DNA of 24,882 nucleotides from Deltaproteobacteria bacterium (lineage in GTDB: Bacteria; Desulfobacterota; Desulfomonilia; UBA1062). The stretch covers positions 1-24,882 of the forward strand of contig JAFGTK010000095.1 of assembly GCA_016934135.1 (NCBI GenBank). The letters run 5' to 3'. Positions 8,000-16,770 of this stretch are shown one piece after another. The position numbers and the translations under genes were made by a program. How positions within the stretch are numbered: position 1 is the stretch's first letter; every line of letters starts with the position of its first letter. The notes beneath the pieces are model-generated. The model made no database searches, was not told the origin of the DNA, and saw only the letters and a program-made list of their open reading frames with translations.

Positions 8000-10900
8000 A
8001 TGAGAAAAGAAGGTCTTTATAATATCAGGATTATAAAGGGATACATAGAATATATCCAGGAACATTATCCTGACCTGGAAATCGATTCCCTCCTGGAATA
8101 TGCCGGATTGAGCCAGTATGAACTGGAAGATATGGGATATTGGTTCACGCAGGAACAGGCCGATCGTTTTCATGAGATCGCTGTAGAAAAAACTGGAAAT
8201 CCAAATATCTCCAGAGAATCAGGGCAGATGGTAGCAACAGGAGACTCTTTTAATACTATAAGAGAATTTGCATATGGTTTTTTCACTCCCTACACAGCTT
8301 ATGCATATATAGGAAAGATAGCATCAACTTTAACGAGAGGTGGAACACTGAGAACGCGGAATCTCAAGTTTAATAAAGTTGAGGTTCTTGCCGAACCTGC
8401 CAATGGAGTTCGGGAAAAGCCTTACCAATGTGCAAATCGATGGGGTTGCCTGGAAGCTATAGCAAAACCTTTCACAGGGAAATTTGCATTGATTGAACAT
8501 CCTGACTGCATTCATAAAGGTGACAATTGTTGCAGATACATTATTACCTGGGAGTCGAGCGTCTCATATGTATGGAACCGGATACGAAGCTATAGCACCC
8601 TTATCATATCTCTAATCTGTTTTTCCTTGTTTTTTGTATTACCAAAGACGCTCTGGATATCCATTGTTCTGGTATGGCCCACTGCAGTCTTTGGTCTGTC
8701 ATGGTGGAAAGATCATTTGGAAAAATGTGAGCTGAGGGAACGTATAGAAGATCAGGGAAAGACAGCAGCTCTTTTATTGCAGGAAACTAACAAACGTTAT
8801 GATGATGCCCTTCTTGTTCAAGAGATTGGAACGGCAACGGCAAAGATACTCGATATTGATAATCTGCTGGATACCGTTGCCGGGAAGATGAAGGATCTTC
8901 TGGATATTGATCGGGCAATTATCGTGCTGGCTAACGAGGAACAAACGAGATTCGAATATAGAGCAGGGTTTGGCCTGAGCAAGGATCAGGAAGATGCCCT
9001 TACAGGGAAATTATTTGATATAGGATCATGGGAGCGACAAAGTATCATAGACAAACCGTTTCGAGATCAGACCCCTATACTGCTTAACGGCAAGGAACTC
9101 GAAGGAGCACTTTCAGGTCAGGTAGCTGACCTTTCACGATATCTGGACGTCAAATCCTTTGTTTTCGCTCCTATTGTGATCGAAGGGCAGGGATTGGGTG
9201 CTGTACTTGCAGACAACGCAACTTCGGGCAGATCCCTGAAAAGAAGCGATGTAAACCTTCTCATGGGAATTGCACAGCAGATCGCAATTGGAATCAACAA
9301 TGCACGGTCATTTCAGAAACTCCAGGAAAGTGAAGAAAAATATCGTGATCTGGTAGAGAATGCAAACAGCATTATCCTGAGAATGGATATGTGCGGAAAG
9401 ATCACCTTTTTAAATGAATTTGCACAGAAATTCTTCGGATATACAATCGATGAGGCACTAAATGAACACGCGGTCGGCTTGATCGTGGCAGATGAGACCT
9501 CATCGGTAAAGTATTTTGAGGGCATGTTGCAGAGGATCGGCAGCTCACCGGAACAGTATTCCAATATTCTCAGAGAAAATATTCTCAAGAGCGGGGAAAG
9601 GGTATGGGTGTCATGGACAAACAGGCCTCTCTTTGATGATGATGGAAACCTTGTTGAAATCCTTTGCATCGGCAGTGATATGACTGCCAGGATAAGGGCA
9701 CGTGAGGCACTGATCGAGAGAGAGAAGCAGTACCGACTCGTGGTGGAAAATGCCAATGAAGGGATCGTTGTCGATCAGAACGGTAAGTGCGAGTTCGTAA
9801 ACCAAAAGGCGCTTGATATATCAGGATATACCAAAGACGAGTTCTCTTCCCGGCAATTCATAGAGTTTATACATGCCGATGACAAGGGAAAATTCCTTGA
9901 TATTGATATAATGCTGACCGAGGGAGAAAATGCCTGTGAGGCATACCCTGTGCGGTTTATCCATAGAAACGGAAGGATACTGTGGTTTGAGGTTGCCAGG
10001 GTAGTGATCTCCTGGAAGAATGAACCGGCTGTCCTCAATTTCCTTAATGACATCACCGAACGTAAAGAGGCCGAAGAAGCGCTTCGAAAATCCGAGGAAC
10101 GCTACCGTACTATCCTGGAGAGGATAGAAGACGGGTATTACGAAGTAGATCTTGCCGGTAATCTGACATTTTTCAATGATTCCATGTGCCAGATGCTCGG
10201 ATATTCGAAAAGTGAAATGCTTGGAATGAATAACCGGCAATATATGGATGAACAAAGCGCAAAAAAGACCTATGAAACCTTCAGTGATGTGTACAAGAGA
10301 AAGGCATCTGTGAAATCGCTGGATCTGAATTTTATCAAAAAGAATGGAAATTTTGTCAGTATCGAGACATCTGCCTCGATCATTAGAGGTTCTACAGGAG
10401 AAATAACCGGGTTTCGAGGTATTGCGCGGGATGTCAGCACACGCAGGCAGGCGGAAAGGGCTCTCAAAGAGAGCGAACAGAGGTACCGCACGATTTTTGA
10501 AAACACTGGAACAGCCACCATCATAATCAATGAAGATACCACAATATCGCTTGCGAATTCGCATTTTGAAAAGCTCTCCGGTTATCCCCGTGAGCAGATG
10601 GAGGGCAAAAAAAGCTGGACGGAATTTATTGTTGAGGAAGACCTCCAGAGAATGAAAAAGTATCACGCCGACAGGAGACGTGATCCTGATTCGGCGCCCG
10701 GACAATATGAATTCCGTTTTGTGGATATCAACGGTGAGATAAAGAATATTGTAATCAATATCCGGATGATACCGGGAACATGTCAGAGTGTTGCATCCTG
10801 TCTGGACATTACGGATTTCAGGAAGGCACAGGAATCTCTGAGACGAAGCGAGGAGAAATATCGGGATATCTTTGAAAACGTTTCCGACGCCTGGTATTTT

Positions 10901-13873
10901 CACGATATGGAAGGGACCTTGATTGAAACGAACAATGCATTCAAGGAGAATCTCGGATATGATAAAGAAGAGCCATTGCCGGAAAACCTCAGAATTCCAG
11001 ATATAATGCCCGAGCGGTATAAGCCGATGTTCAAAGATTATATGAATGCAGTGATCAGCAGAGGCCGTAGTGAAGGCCTTATGCAGATTATAAGAAAGGA
11101 CGGCCAGGAGCGCATCATAGAGTACAAGAATTCAGTGATCCGTGATTCCGAAGGAAATCCGATAGGTATTCGCGGATCAGGAAGAGACCTGACTGAGAGA
11201 ATTCGCTATGAAAAAACCATAACCGAGAGCGAAGAAAAATACCGCACAATCCTGGATAACATGGAAGAAGGATATTATGAACTCAATACGAAAGGCAGGT
11301 TCGTATTCTTTAATGATGCATTCAGCAGGATGCTGGGATATGCAAAGGATGAACTTTGGAACATCGATAACCGGATACTTGTCCATCATGACGACAGAGA
11401 AAGGGTTTTCCGTTCTTTCAATACCGTCTATAAGACTGCAAAATCGACAAAGTTCCTTGATCTGAAATTAATCACAAAGGATGACTCTCCCTGTTTTGTG
11501 GAGATGTCGGTTACGCTTATAAAGGATCTGAATGGCGATCCGATAGGGTTCCGGGGGCTTACAAGGGATGTAACCGAGAGGAAACGCATGGAGTCCCTTC
11601 AGCGGGAAAAGTCTGCTGCCGAGGCTGCAAATCAGGCAAAAAGTGCGTTTCTTGCTAACATGAGCCATGAGATAAGGACTCCTCTCAACGCTATCATCGG
11701 CTTGACAGATCTTACCCTGAATACGGATCTCAATGAGAAACAGCTCGATTTTCTCAGTAAGATAAACATGTCTGCACATTCGCTGCTTGACGTCATCAAT
11801 GATATTCTGGACTTCTCCAAGATAGAGGCAGACAAGCTGGTTCTGGAGACAGTGGAATTCGATCTTCAGGAGACGATGGACAATATCTCAGATATGTTTG
11901 CGGGCAAGGCAGTGGAAAAACAGCTCGATCTGGTGCTGTATATTGACCCGGATGTTCCAACCTCCCTGAAAGGAGATCCTCTGCGCTTGAAGCAGATCCT
12001 GATCAATCTTACGAGCAATGCAATAAAATTCACTGACACCGGAGAGGTGGTTGTAGCGGTATCATCAGACGGGATCACCAAAGATAAGGCGCGGTTGAAA
12101 TTTTCTATTCGCGATACCGGAATCGGCATCCATAACTCTCAGTTATTCGATCTTTTCAAACCGTTTACCCAGGCTGACGGATCAACGACGCGCCGATACG
12201 GCGGCACGGGTCTCGGATTAACCATATGCAAGAGGCTTGTTGATTTGATGGGCGGCAAAATCTGGGTGGAGAGCACAGAGGGAAAAGGGAGCACCTTTTA
12301 TTTTGATTTGGAGTTCCGTGCATCGCCCAAGAGAGAAAAACTCTGTGATCAGGCAGGATTATACAAAGAACTGGCAGGGGTCAAGGTATGTGTTGCAGAT
12401 AGAAATCAGGGATCACGATATGTACTGGAGAAGATCCTGAAGACATTCGGCTTTGCAGTCACATCCTTTGCCGCAGAAGACGATGCCTTCAAGGCATTGA
12501 AAAATGCGTCGGATTTTCAAACCCCGTATACAATGTTTGTCGTCAATCTCAAGAATCCCCATTCTGATATCCTGCGAAAGATAAAACAGGATGACAAGCT
12601 AAAAAACATTAAGATATTGGCGCTGACCGATTTCAGTCAGAATGTTCATCTTTGGAAAAACGAGGATGCCGTGGTAACAAAACCGATCAAGTATTCATCA
12701 TTGTATCGCAAGATAATGAAAATCTACGATATTCCTGTTGTCGAGGATCCTTATGCTTATGCGCATGCAGATAAGAAGCAGGTGTCCCTCGATCATATAA
12801 AAGGTGCAACAATATTGCTTGTAGAAGACAATACGATTAATCAGCAGGTGGCTCAGGAAATACTTAAAACAGCAGGGATCAATGTTGATATTGCCGGCAA
12901 CGGTCAGGAAGCACTTGATATGATTGATGATAAATTATATGATGCTGTTCTGATGGATGTGCAGATGCCGGTAATGGACGGATATGAAGCCACTTTGTTG
13001 ATAAGGGAAAACCCAAAGTATAGGGATCTTCCGATAATTGCCATGACCGCCCACGCCATGAAGGGCGACAGGGAAAAGAGTCTTTCTTCCGGCATGAATG
13101 ATCATGTTACCAAGCCGATTGAACTTCAACAGCTCTATAATGCATTGGATAAGTGGATCAAGCCGATCGAGAAGCACAGCAATAGGGATATAATAGAGCC
13201 TGAAGAAGATGACAGGGGACCAGAAAAAGATGATGCACAGGTATTTCCGGGCATTGATATCGATGAATGCCTTGTACGTCTGTGCGGTAACAAAAGATTG
13301 TTTAAAGAACTTTTAAGCGATCTGTATCGGGATTATCATGATGTGGCAGAGAGAATAAAGGATGCCCTTGAAGATGAAAATACAGAACTTGCATATCGAT
13401 TGACGCATAACATCAAAGGGGTGGCAGGAAATCTGTCGGCAAAAGAATTGCAGAACTCTTCGATGAGGCTGGAAAAGCACATAGCAAATCATGAGAAGGC
13501 ACATTTTGACGATGCGATTATGAAGGATTTTGAAGAATCTCTAAACCAGGTAATGGAATCAGCACGAAAGGCGCAGCATGAATATGCAGCGGATCAGGAA
13601 GATGAGATTGAAAATGCAGCACAAGAAGGCGAGTTGGATTATTCTGCTGTAGGGCATCATCTTGTTTACCTTGCCGAACTCCTGAAAAAGAACGATCTGG
13701 AAGCGGTAAGTTATATTACCTTATTGAAACAGACAATTACAGGTAATGAGATAAAAGATGAAATTGGTGAGCTGGAAAGAGATATAAACCGGTATAATTT
13801 TAACAGGGCCAGGAATACTCTTTCTGCCATTGCGCATTCAATGGGAATTTCTTTGGAGGTAGATATATCATGA
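8000..13873 (+). CDS. Large hybrid sensor histidine kinase (GAF, six PAS, HisKA, HATPase, two REC, HPt)
   Basis: A 1957-residue membrane-bound signalling kinase. Order: an N-terminal sensor-like domain (1-190) ending in a cysteine-rich HPDCIHKGDNCCRY segment; two membrane helices (about 198-215 and 218-236); a GAF domain (about 277-440); and six PAS domains (about 447-577, 580-700, 703-829, 830-954, 955-1080, 1081-1205), each ending in a DIT/DVTERK-type linker. HisKA follows with SHEIRTP (phospho-His1223). The HATPase has an N box (N1336/N1340), DTGIGI (from 1372) and GGTGLGL (from 1401). A degenerate receiver (about 1450-1575) has Asn1516 at the phospho-acceptor position. A normal receiver has Asp1653, and an HPt domain has His1803 in THNIKG. 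A helical tail of about 80 residues follows. This is an ArcB/BarA-type phosphorelay in one chain. The start has AGGA four bases upstream. It overlaps the response regulator by ATGA. The signal is unknown. Confidence 0.93.
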   Translation: MRKEGLYNIRIIKGYIEYIQEHYPDLEIDSLLEYAGLSQYELEDMGYWFTQEQADRFHEIAVEKTGNPNISRESGQMVATGDSFNTIREFAYGFFTPYTAYAYIGKIASTLTRGGTLRTRNLKFNKVEVLAEPANGVREKPYQCANRWGCLEAIAKPFTGKFALIEHPDCIHKGDNCCRYIITWESSVSYVWNRIRSYSTLIISLICFSLFFVLPKTLWISIVLVWPTAVFGLSWWKDHLEKCELRERIEDQGKTAALLLQETNKRYDDALLVQEIGTATAKILDIDNLLDTVAGKMKDLLDIDRAIIVLANEEQTRFEYRAGFGLSKDQEDALTGKLFDIGSWERQSIIDKPFRDQTPILLNGKELEGALSGQVADLSRYLDVKSFVFAPIVIEGQGLGAVLADNATSGRSLKRSDVNLLMGIAQQIAIGINNARSFQKLQESEEKYRDLVENANSIILRMDMCGKITFLNEFAQKFFGYTIDEALNEHAVGLIVADETSSVKYFEGMLQRIGSSPEQYSNILRENILKSGERVWVSWTNRPLFDDDGNLVEILCIGSDMTARIRAREALIEREKQYRLVVENANEGIVVDQNGKCEFVNQKALDISGYTKDEFSSRQFIEFIHADDKGKFLDIDIMLTEGENACEAYPVRFIHRNGRILWFEVARVVISWKNEPAVLNFLNDITERKEAEEALRKSEERYRTILERIEDGYYEVDLAGNLTFFNDSMCQMLGYSKSEMLGMNNRQYMDEQSAKKTYETFSDVYKRKASVKSLDLNFIKKNGNFVSIETSASIIRGSTGEITGFRGIARDVSTRRQAERALKESEQRYRTIFENTGTATIIINEDTTISLANSHFEKLSGYPREQMEGKKSWTEFIVEEDLQRMKKYHADRRRDPDSAPGQYEFRFVDINGEIKNIVINIRMIPGTCQSVASCLDITDFRKAQESLRRSEEKYRDIFENVSDAWYFHDMEGTLIETNNAFKENLGYDKEEPLPENLRIPDIMPERYKPMFKDYMNAVISRGRSEGLMQIIRKDGQERIIEYKNSVIRDSEGNPIGIRGSGRDLTERIRYEKTITESEEKYRTILDNMEEGYYELNTKGRFVFFNDAFSRMLGYAKDELWNIDNRILVHHDDRERVFRSFNTVYKTAKSTKFLDLKLITKDDSPCFVEMSVTLIKDLNGDPIGFRGLTRDVTERKRMESLQREKSAAEAANQAKSAFLANMSHEIRTPLNAIIGLTDLTLNTDLNEKQLDFLSKINMSAHSLLDVINDILDFSKIEADKLVLETVEFDLQETMDNISDMFAGKAVEKQLDLVLYIDPDVPTSLKGDPLRLKQILINLTSNAIKFTDTGEVVVAVSSDGITKDKARLKFSIRDTGIGIHNSQLFDLFKPFTQADGSTTRRYGGTGLGLTICKRLVDLMGGKIWVESTEGKGSTFYFDLEFRASPKREKLCDQAGLYKELAGVKVCVADRNQGSRYVLEKILKTFGFAVTSFAAEDDAFKALKNASDFQTPYTMFVVNLKNPHSDILRKIKQDDKLKNIKILALTDFSQNVHLWKNEDAVVTKPIKYSSLYRKIMKIYDIPVVEDPYAYAHADKKQVSLDHIKGATILLVEDNTINQQVAQEILKTAGINVDIAGNGQEALDMIDDKLYDAVLMDVQMPVMDGYEATLLIRENPKYRDLPIIAMTAHAMKGDREKSLSSGMNDHVTKPIELQQLYNALDKWIKPIEKHSNRDIIEPEEDDRGPEKDDAQVFPGIDIDECLVRLCGNKRLFKELLSDLYRDYHDVAERIKDALEDENTELAYRLTHNIKGVAGNLSAKELQNSSMRLEKHIANHEKAHFDDAIMKDFEESLNQVMESARKAQHEYAADQEDEIENAAQEGELDYSAVGHHLVYLAELLKKNDLEAVSYITLLKQTITGNEIKDEIGELERDINRYNFNRARNTLSAIAHSMGISLEVDIS

Positions 13874-14394
13874 AAGATGAAACTCTTGTAAGGCAGAAGA
13901 TACTCATTGTCGATGATGAGCCTGCAAACATTAAAGTTCTGGGAGAGATGCTCATGTACGATTATCAGATCAGTTTTGCGAGTAACGGTCCTGAAGCGAT
14001 CGAACTTGCAAAATCAAATCTTCCGGATCTGATCCTGCTTGATATAGTGATGCCTGAGATAGATGGGTACAATGTATGCAGACAGCTCAAAGAGGATGAA
14101 TCAACAGAAAAAATCCCTGTTGTCTTTATTACTGCAAAGAATGCAGAGGAAGACGAAAAAAAAGGGTTTGATCTCGGGGCGGTTGATTACATTACAAAGC
14201 CTTTCAGCCTATCCGTGGTACAGGCCAGAGTAAAGACCCACCTGGAGCTGAAGCGGCATCGCGATTTTCTCGAATGGCTCCTGAAAAAACGCACGAATGA
14301 GCTGGAGGATACCAGGAGAGAATACATGCACCTGTTTCTCAGAGGCAGAGGCCTTGACGATTTTGACAAAGATGACAGCAATAAGGATAGATAA
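13870..14394 (+). CDS. Single-domain response regulator with C-terminal coiled segment
   Basis: A 174-residue protein. Residues 10-125 form a complete receiver: acidic pair in LIVDDEP, phospho-acceptor Asp58 in LLDIVMP, Thr in FITAKN and Lys in ITKPF. The remaining 50 residues (LELKRHRDFLEWLLKKRTNELEDTRREY...) are charged and helical, with no recognisable DNA-binding, GGDEF, HD-GYP or other output domain. The ATG overlaps the kinase stop codon (ATGA), and a GGAGG lies about 12 bases upstream inside the kinase gene, so the two are made together. It probably relays phosphate from the kinase HPt (His1803) or acts by protein contact. In related genes a catalytic output domain often follows such a receiver plus helix, and here it is absent by a clean stop. 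Confidence 0.9.
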   Translation: MKDETLVRQKILIVDDEPANIKVLGEMLMYDYQISFASNGPEAIELAKSNLPDLILLDIVMPEIDGYNVCRQLKEDESTEKIPVVFITAKNAEEDEKKGFDLGAVDYITKPFSLSVVQARVKTHLELKRHRDFLEWLLKKRTNELEDTRREYMHLFLRGRGLDDFDKDDSNKDR

Positions 14395-14438
14395 GGGCAG
14401 ACAATAGCTCTGATGAAAAATGCCCATGCAAAAAAGAC

Positions 14439-14505
14439 AAAAAAATGCCAGAAGAAGTAATAGGTATAAGGACTAAGTTCGAGAGGACTTGTCCCCTCTT
14501 CTGGC
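14439..14505 (-). terminator. Rho-independent terminator on the minus strand
   Basis: On the minus strand GCCAGAAGA (14505-14497) pairs perfectly with TCTTCTGGC (14455-14447). Inside it, GGACAAGT and ACTTAGTCC form a second stem with one bulge, or alternatively GAGGGGA/TCCTCTC forms with a CAAG loop. An A and seven T residues (14445-14439) follow the outer stem, then another T-rich run. It would end transcripts of the glycyl-radical-type gene, about 190 bases past its stop codon. Confidence 0.65.
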
Positions 14506-14514
14506 GTAAAGGAG

Positions 14515-14545
14515 GTCAGAACAACACTTGTTGTTCTGACTTTAT
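14515..14545 (+). terminator. Perfect hairpin, likely terminator of kinase-regulator operon
   Basis: GTCAGAACAAC (14515-14525) pairs perfectly over 11 bp with GTTGTTCTGAC (14530-14540) across a 4-base loop and is followed by TTTATAAT. It lies 120 bases after the response regulator stop. The T-run is short, so termination may be partial. As a perfect inverted repeat it forms on both strands. Confidence 0.5.
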
Positions 14546-14644
14546 AATATCATATGATAAGACAGTATATCAGAAAATGCCCCATAGTTATGTAGGTCAT
14601 TTACCTACGCATCTATAGGATAGATCCTACTCATTGTGATGACG

Positions 14645-14661
14645 TGCATAGTGTCTGCCAC
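14645..14661 (-). promoter_or_regulatory. Sigma-54-like promoter motif
   Basis: On the minus strand GTGGCAGACACTATGCA shows the GG-N10-GC spacing of -24/-12 promoters and matches 9 of 11 non-N positions of TTGGCACG-N4-TTGCW. It points into the intergenic region, away from any coding start, and no sigma-54 activator gene is in the window. A chance match is quite possible. Confidence 0.25.
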
Positions 14662-14694
14662 ATGCCTGTTTAAACAAAGGAACCTATAAGTATC

Positions 14695-16719
14695 TTAGCT
14701 GAAAGATGATTGTGTTCTTGCTGTGGTACCCCTGATAAGGGTAAATCGGCGGAGAGCTGATCGATCAACCGAGCTGGATTCACTCCATTTATCCGCGAAA
14801 AGTGCCCAGGTATCGAAAAGATCTATGAGTGTCTCTTCAAACAATGGATGCTGACTGCTCAGAGATGCTTCTCCCAGGAGTTTTTGCCTCATGGTTTCCG
14901 TGCCTTCAAAGTCTGTTTGAATCGCCTCGCGGATTTCTGAAAGGGTAAACAGGGCATCTTTGGATAAAAATGCAGAAAGTACGGTTATCGCCTTTGCAAG
15001 ATCTATGAGTGATAAGGCGCTGATACGATCGAGGGTAGAGTATCTGCAGGATAAAGAGGTCGTTGCCCCCTGACTGCTTAGGGCAGAAATATTCAGCGTC
15101 GATAAACATGGATGAACAATGCCGGTATTGTTCGGACCCAGGAATACATTGCCCTGCTCAGGATTCTTTATCCGGGCTGTCTGCCGAATCAGGGTATAAT
15201 ATTGGCTCACCATTATCTGATTGCGTTTTTTTCTGATTTCATCTTCAGCCATGGACGGTTCTTTTGAAGAGAAATCACTATATTTGAGCAATATATCAAA
15301 GATTTCAGCATGGTGTGTTCTGAATAAAAGATCCATGGTTTCCAGCGGATTCCAGCTGGGTTCCATGTTGTCTGCATATACGATCCAATCGCGGAGTTTT
15401 TCTGAGGGTGTGCAGGTTTTACAAGAATATCTTTTCGTGCCGATGTGCTCGTGATAGATATCCGGGCACCACCGGGCTGTCTTTATGCAGTCAATGACTT
15501 TATGTTTGAAGAAATCCGAGAGGTCTTCTCTCCAGCGAACTGTCAGGACAGGCTGCTCGGTAGGGATATTTATCCTGGCCTGAAGCATAAATTTGGACAG
15601 CAGTGTATCCGAGGGATTTCCATGACTGTCCGATCCAGCCAGGGTTATATACTGATTTACCGGCCTGTAAAGGTAAGCTCCCCGCTTGTCTTTATATACC
15701 GTTATAATCTCTTCGCACTTTATCCGCATTAGTTCCAGCAGTTCCAATGCTTCGTTGGAACTCAGGGTTCCGTCTGACAGATCATTTTCAAAATAGGGAT
15801 TCAGATACTGATCGAAACGGCCTGGAGAGGCGTTCCTTTGAGGAAATTCCAGACACATGCAGACATGAACGAACCAGAAGGACTGCAGCGCCTCCCGGAA
15901 AGTGTCCGGCGATCTTCTCGGCACTTTCATGCAGATACGGGCAATCTCGGTTAATTCCATTTTTCTCTTTGAATCCGTGCACAATGAGGCCTGTCTTTGA
16001 GCTTCATGCGCATAGTTTTCGGCAAAAGAGACAATCCCTTCAAGCAAACAGATGATGCCGTTTAAATATGCTTTCAGTTCATTAAAGTATGGATTCGTTT
16101 CGCATACAGAAACTTCAAGGAACTCCTGAATGTTTTCAATGATCGAGTCTGCGCCCTGATCCAGGAAGTTTTGATAGTTAATCACGAGCCATTCATCGGG
16201 GATATAGGAAAGTACGGATTGAGGACCTTTGTGCGGCTTGTTAATATCTGGATGGTCACATGTGGTTCCAGTTTCAAGGCAATGTTCCTCGATGAGAGTG
16301 TACAGATCCTTTCCAAGCCAGAATTGTGCCGCTTTATCAATCTTCTCCCTGTCCTCTTTTGATACTACACATTCACGTGAAGGTCTTATGCGCGATGCAC
16401 CTGTTTTCAATCCTTCCAGGGCAGGAATATTCTGTTTTCCTTCCAGTTCGGGATAAACCTGTGCACCCATGATATACCGGGAAATGCTGCCCACGAGAAG
16501 TTCATTGTCAAAGATCACAGGAGTTATATGAGACAGCACATGCCGGGATGCGCCGGCTGTTTTCAGATATAAATGCTCTTGTGCATGTTCATTCATATAC
16601 TCGGTATAGAGGACAGCTCTTTGTGAATCGACTCTGGAGGATGTTCTGTAAAGCTCTTCATACAGAGTTTTAACTCTATGCGTCTCGGGTTTTCCATAGT
16701 TTGTCGGGATTTTAAACAT
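14695..16719 (-). CDS. Glycyl radical enzyme (PFL-fold) homologue lacking catalytic Cys and radical Gly domain
   Basis: A 674-residue protein with a clean frame. Family marks of pyruvate formate-lyase/glycerol dehydratase-type enzymes are LSHITPVIFDNELLVGSI (about 63-80), TFREALQSFWFVHVCMCLE, SPGRFDQYLNPYFENDL, LTVRWRED, KLRDWIVYADNMEPS and FEGTETMRQKLL (from 604). In active relatives the Cys loop reads GCVEPS; here it is DNMEPS, with Asn451 at the cysteine position. The chain then ends about 70 residues after FEG. The canonical DGRKAGEPLADG region, the last barrel strands and the C-terminal RVxGY glycyl radical domain are all absent, and I did not see them in the downstream minus-strand sequence. 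Usual length is about 780-850. It should not perform normal radical chemistry: it is either a pseudoenzyme with a binding or regulatory role, or a decaying gene that kept its frame. GGAGGG lies upstream of the ATG. It is downstream of, and co-oriented with, the NarL/NarX-type genes. Confidence 0.75.
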   Translation of the reverse strand: MFKIPTNYGKPETHRVKTLYEELYRTSSRVDSQRAVLYTEYMNEHAQEHLYLKTAGASRHVLSHITPVIFDNELLVGSISRYIMGAQVYPELEGKQNIPALEGLKTGASRIRPSRECVVSKEDREKIDKAAQFWLGKDLYTLIEEHCLETGTTCDHPDINKPHKGPQSVLSYIPDEWLVINYQNFLDQGADSIIENIQEFLEVSVCETNPYFNELKAYLNGIICLLEGIVSFAENYAHEAQRQASLCTDSKRKMELTEIARICMKVPRRSPDTFREALQSFWFVHVCMCLEFPQRNASPGRFDQYLNPYFENDLSDGTLSSNEALELLELMRIKCEEIITVYKDKRGAYLYRPVNQYITLAGSDSHGNPSDTLLSKFMLQARINIPTEQPVLTVRWREDLSDFFKHKVIDCIKTARWCPDIYHEHIGTKRYSCKTCTPSEKLRDWIVYADNMEPSWNPLETMDLLFRTHHAEIFDILLKYSDFSSKEPSMAEDEIRKKRNQIMVSQYYTLIRQTARIKNPEQGNVFLGPNNTGIVHPCLSTLNISALSSQGATTSLSCRYSTLDRISALSLIDLAKAITVLSAFLSKDALFTLSEIREAIQTDFEGTETMRQKLLGEASLSSQHPLFEETLIDLFDTWALFADKWSESSSVDRSALRRFTLIRGTTARTQSSFS

Positions 16720-16770
16720 GATGACACTGCCCTCCCACTCTTATGACTGAAAGATAAAAAAGACCTGTAT

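Larger units (their letters stand above)
14439..14634 (-). ncRNA. Candidate structured small RNA or 3' UTR (unproven)
   Basis: The region between the convergent genes holds four separate hairpins on the minus strand: TAGGATCTATCCTA (14629-14616), GTAGGT/ACCTAC (14608-14592), the 11-bp stem at 14540-14515 and the terminator at 14505-14439. A sigma-54-like site lies just upstream (14661-14645). Together these would frame an RNA of about 195 bases. It has no convincing reading frame. A plain 3' UTR of the 14695-16719 gene explains the same features. Confidence 0.22.

Noticed and set aside
9821..10903. A 360-codon open frame on the minus strand inside the hybrid kinase gene
   Set aside because: It lies wholly opposite the PAS-coding region, has no ribosome site or recognisable domain, and the plus frame is clearly coding.
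10100..11600. Repeated blocks in the DNA resembling a tandem repeat array
   Set aside because: The periodicity of about 375 bases reflects successive PAS domains, not a DNA-level repeat or CRISPR.
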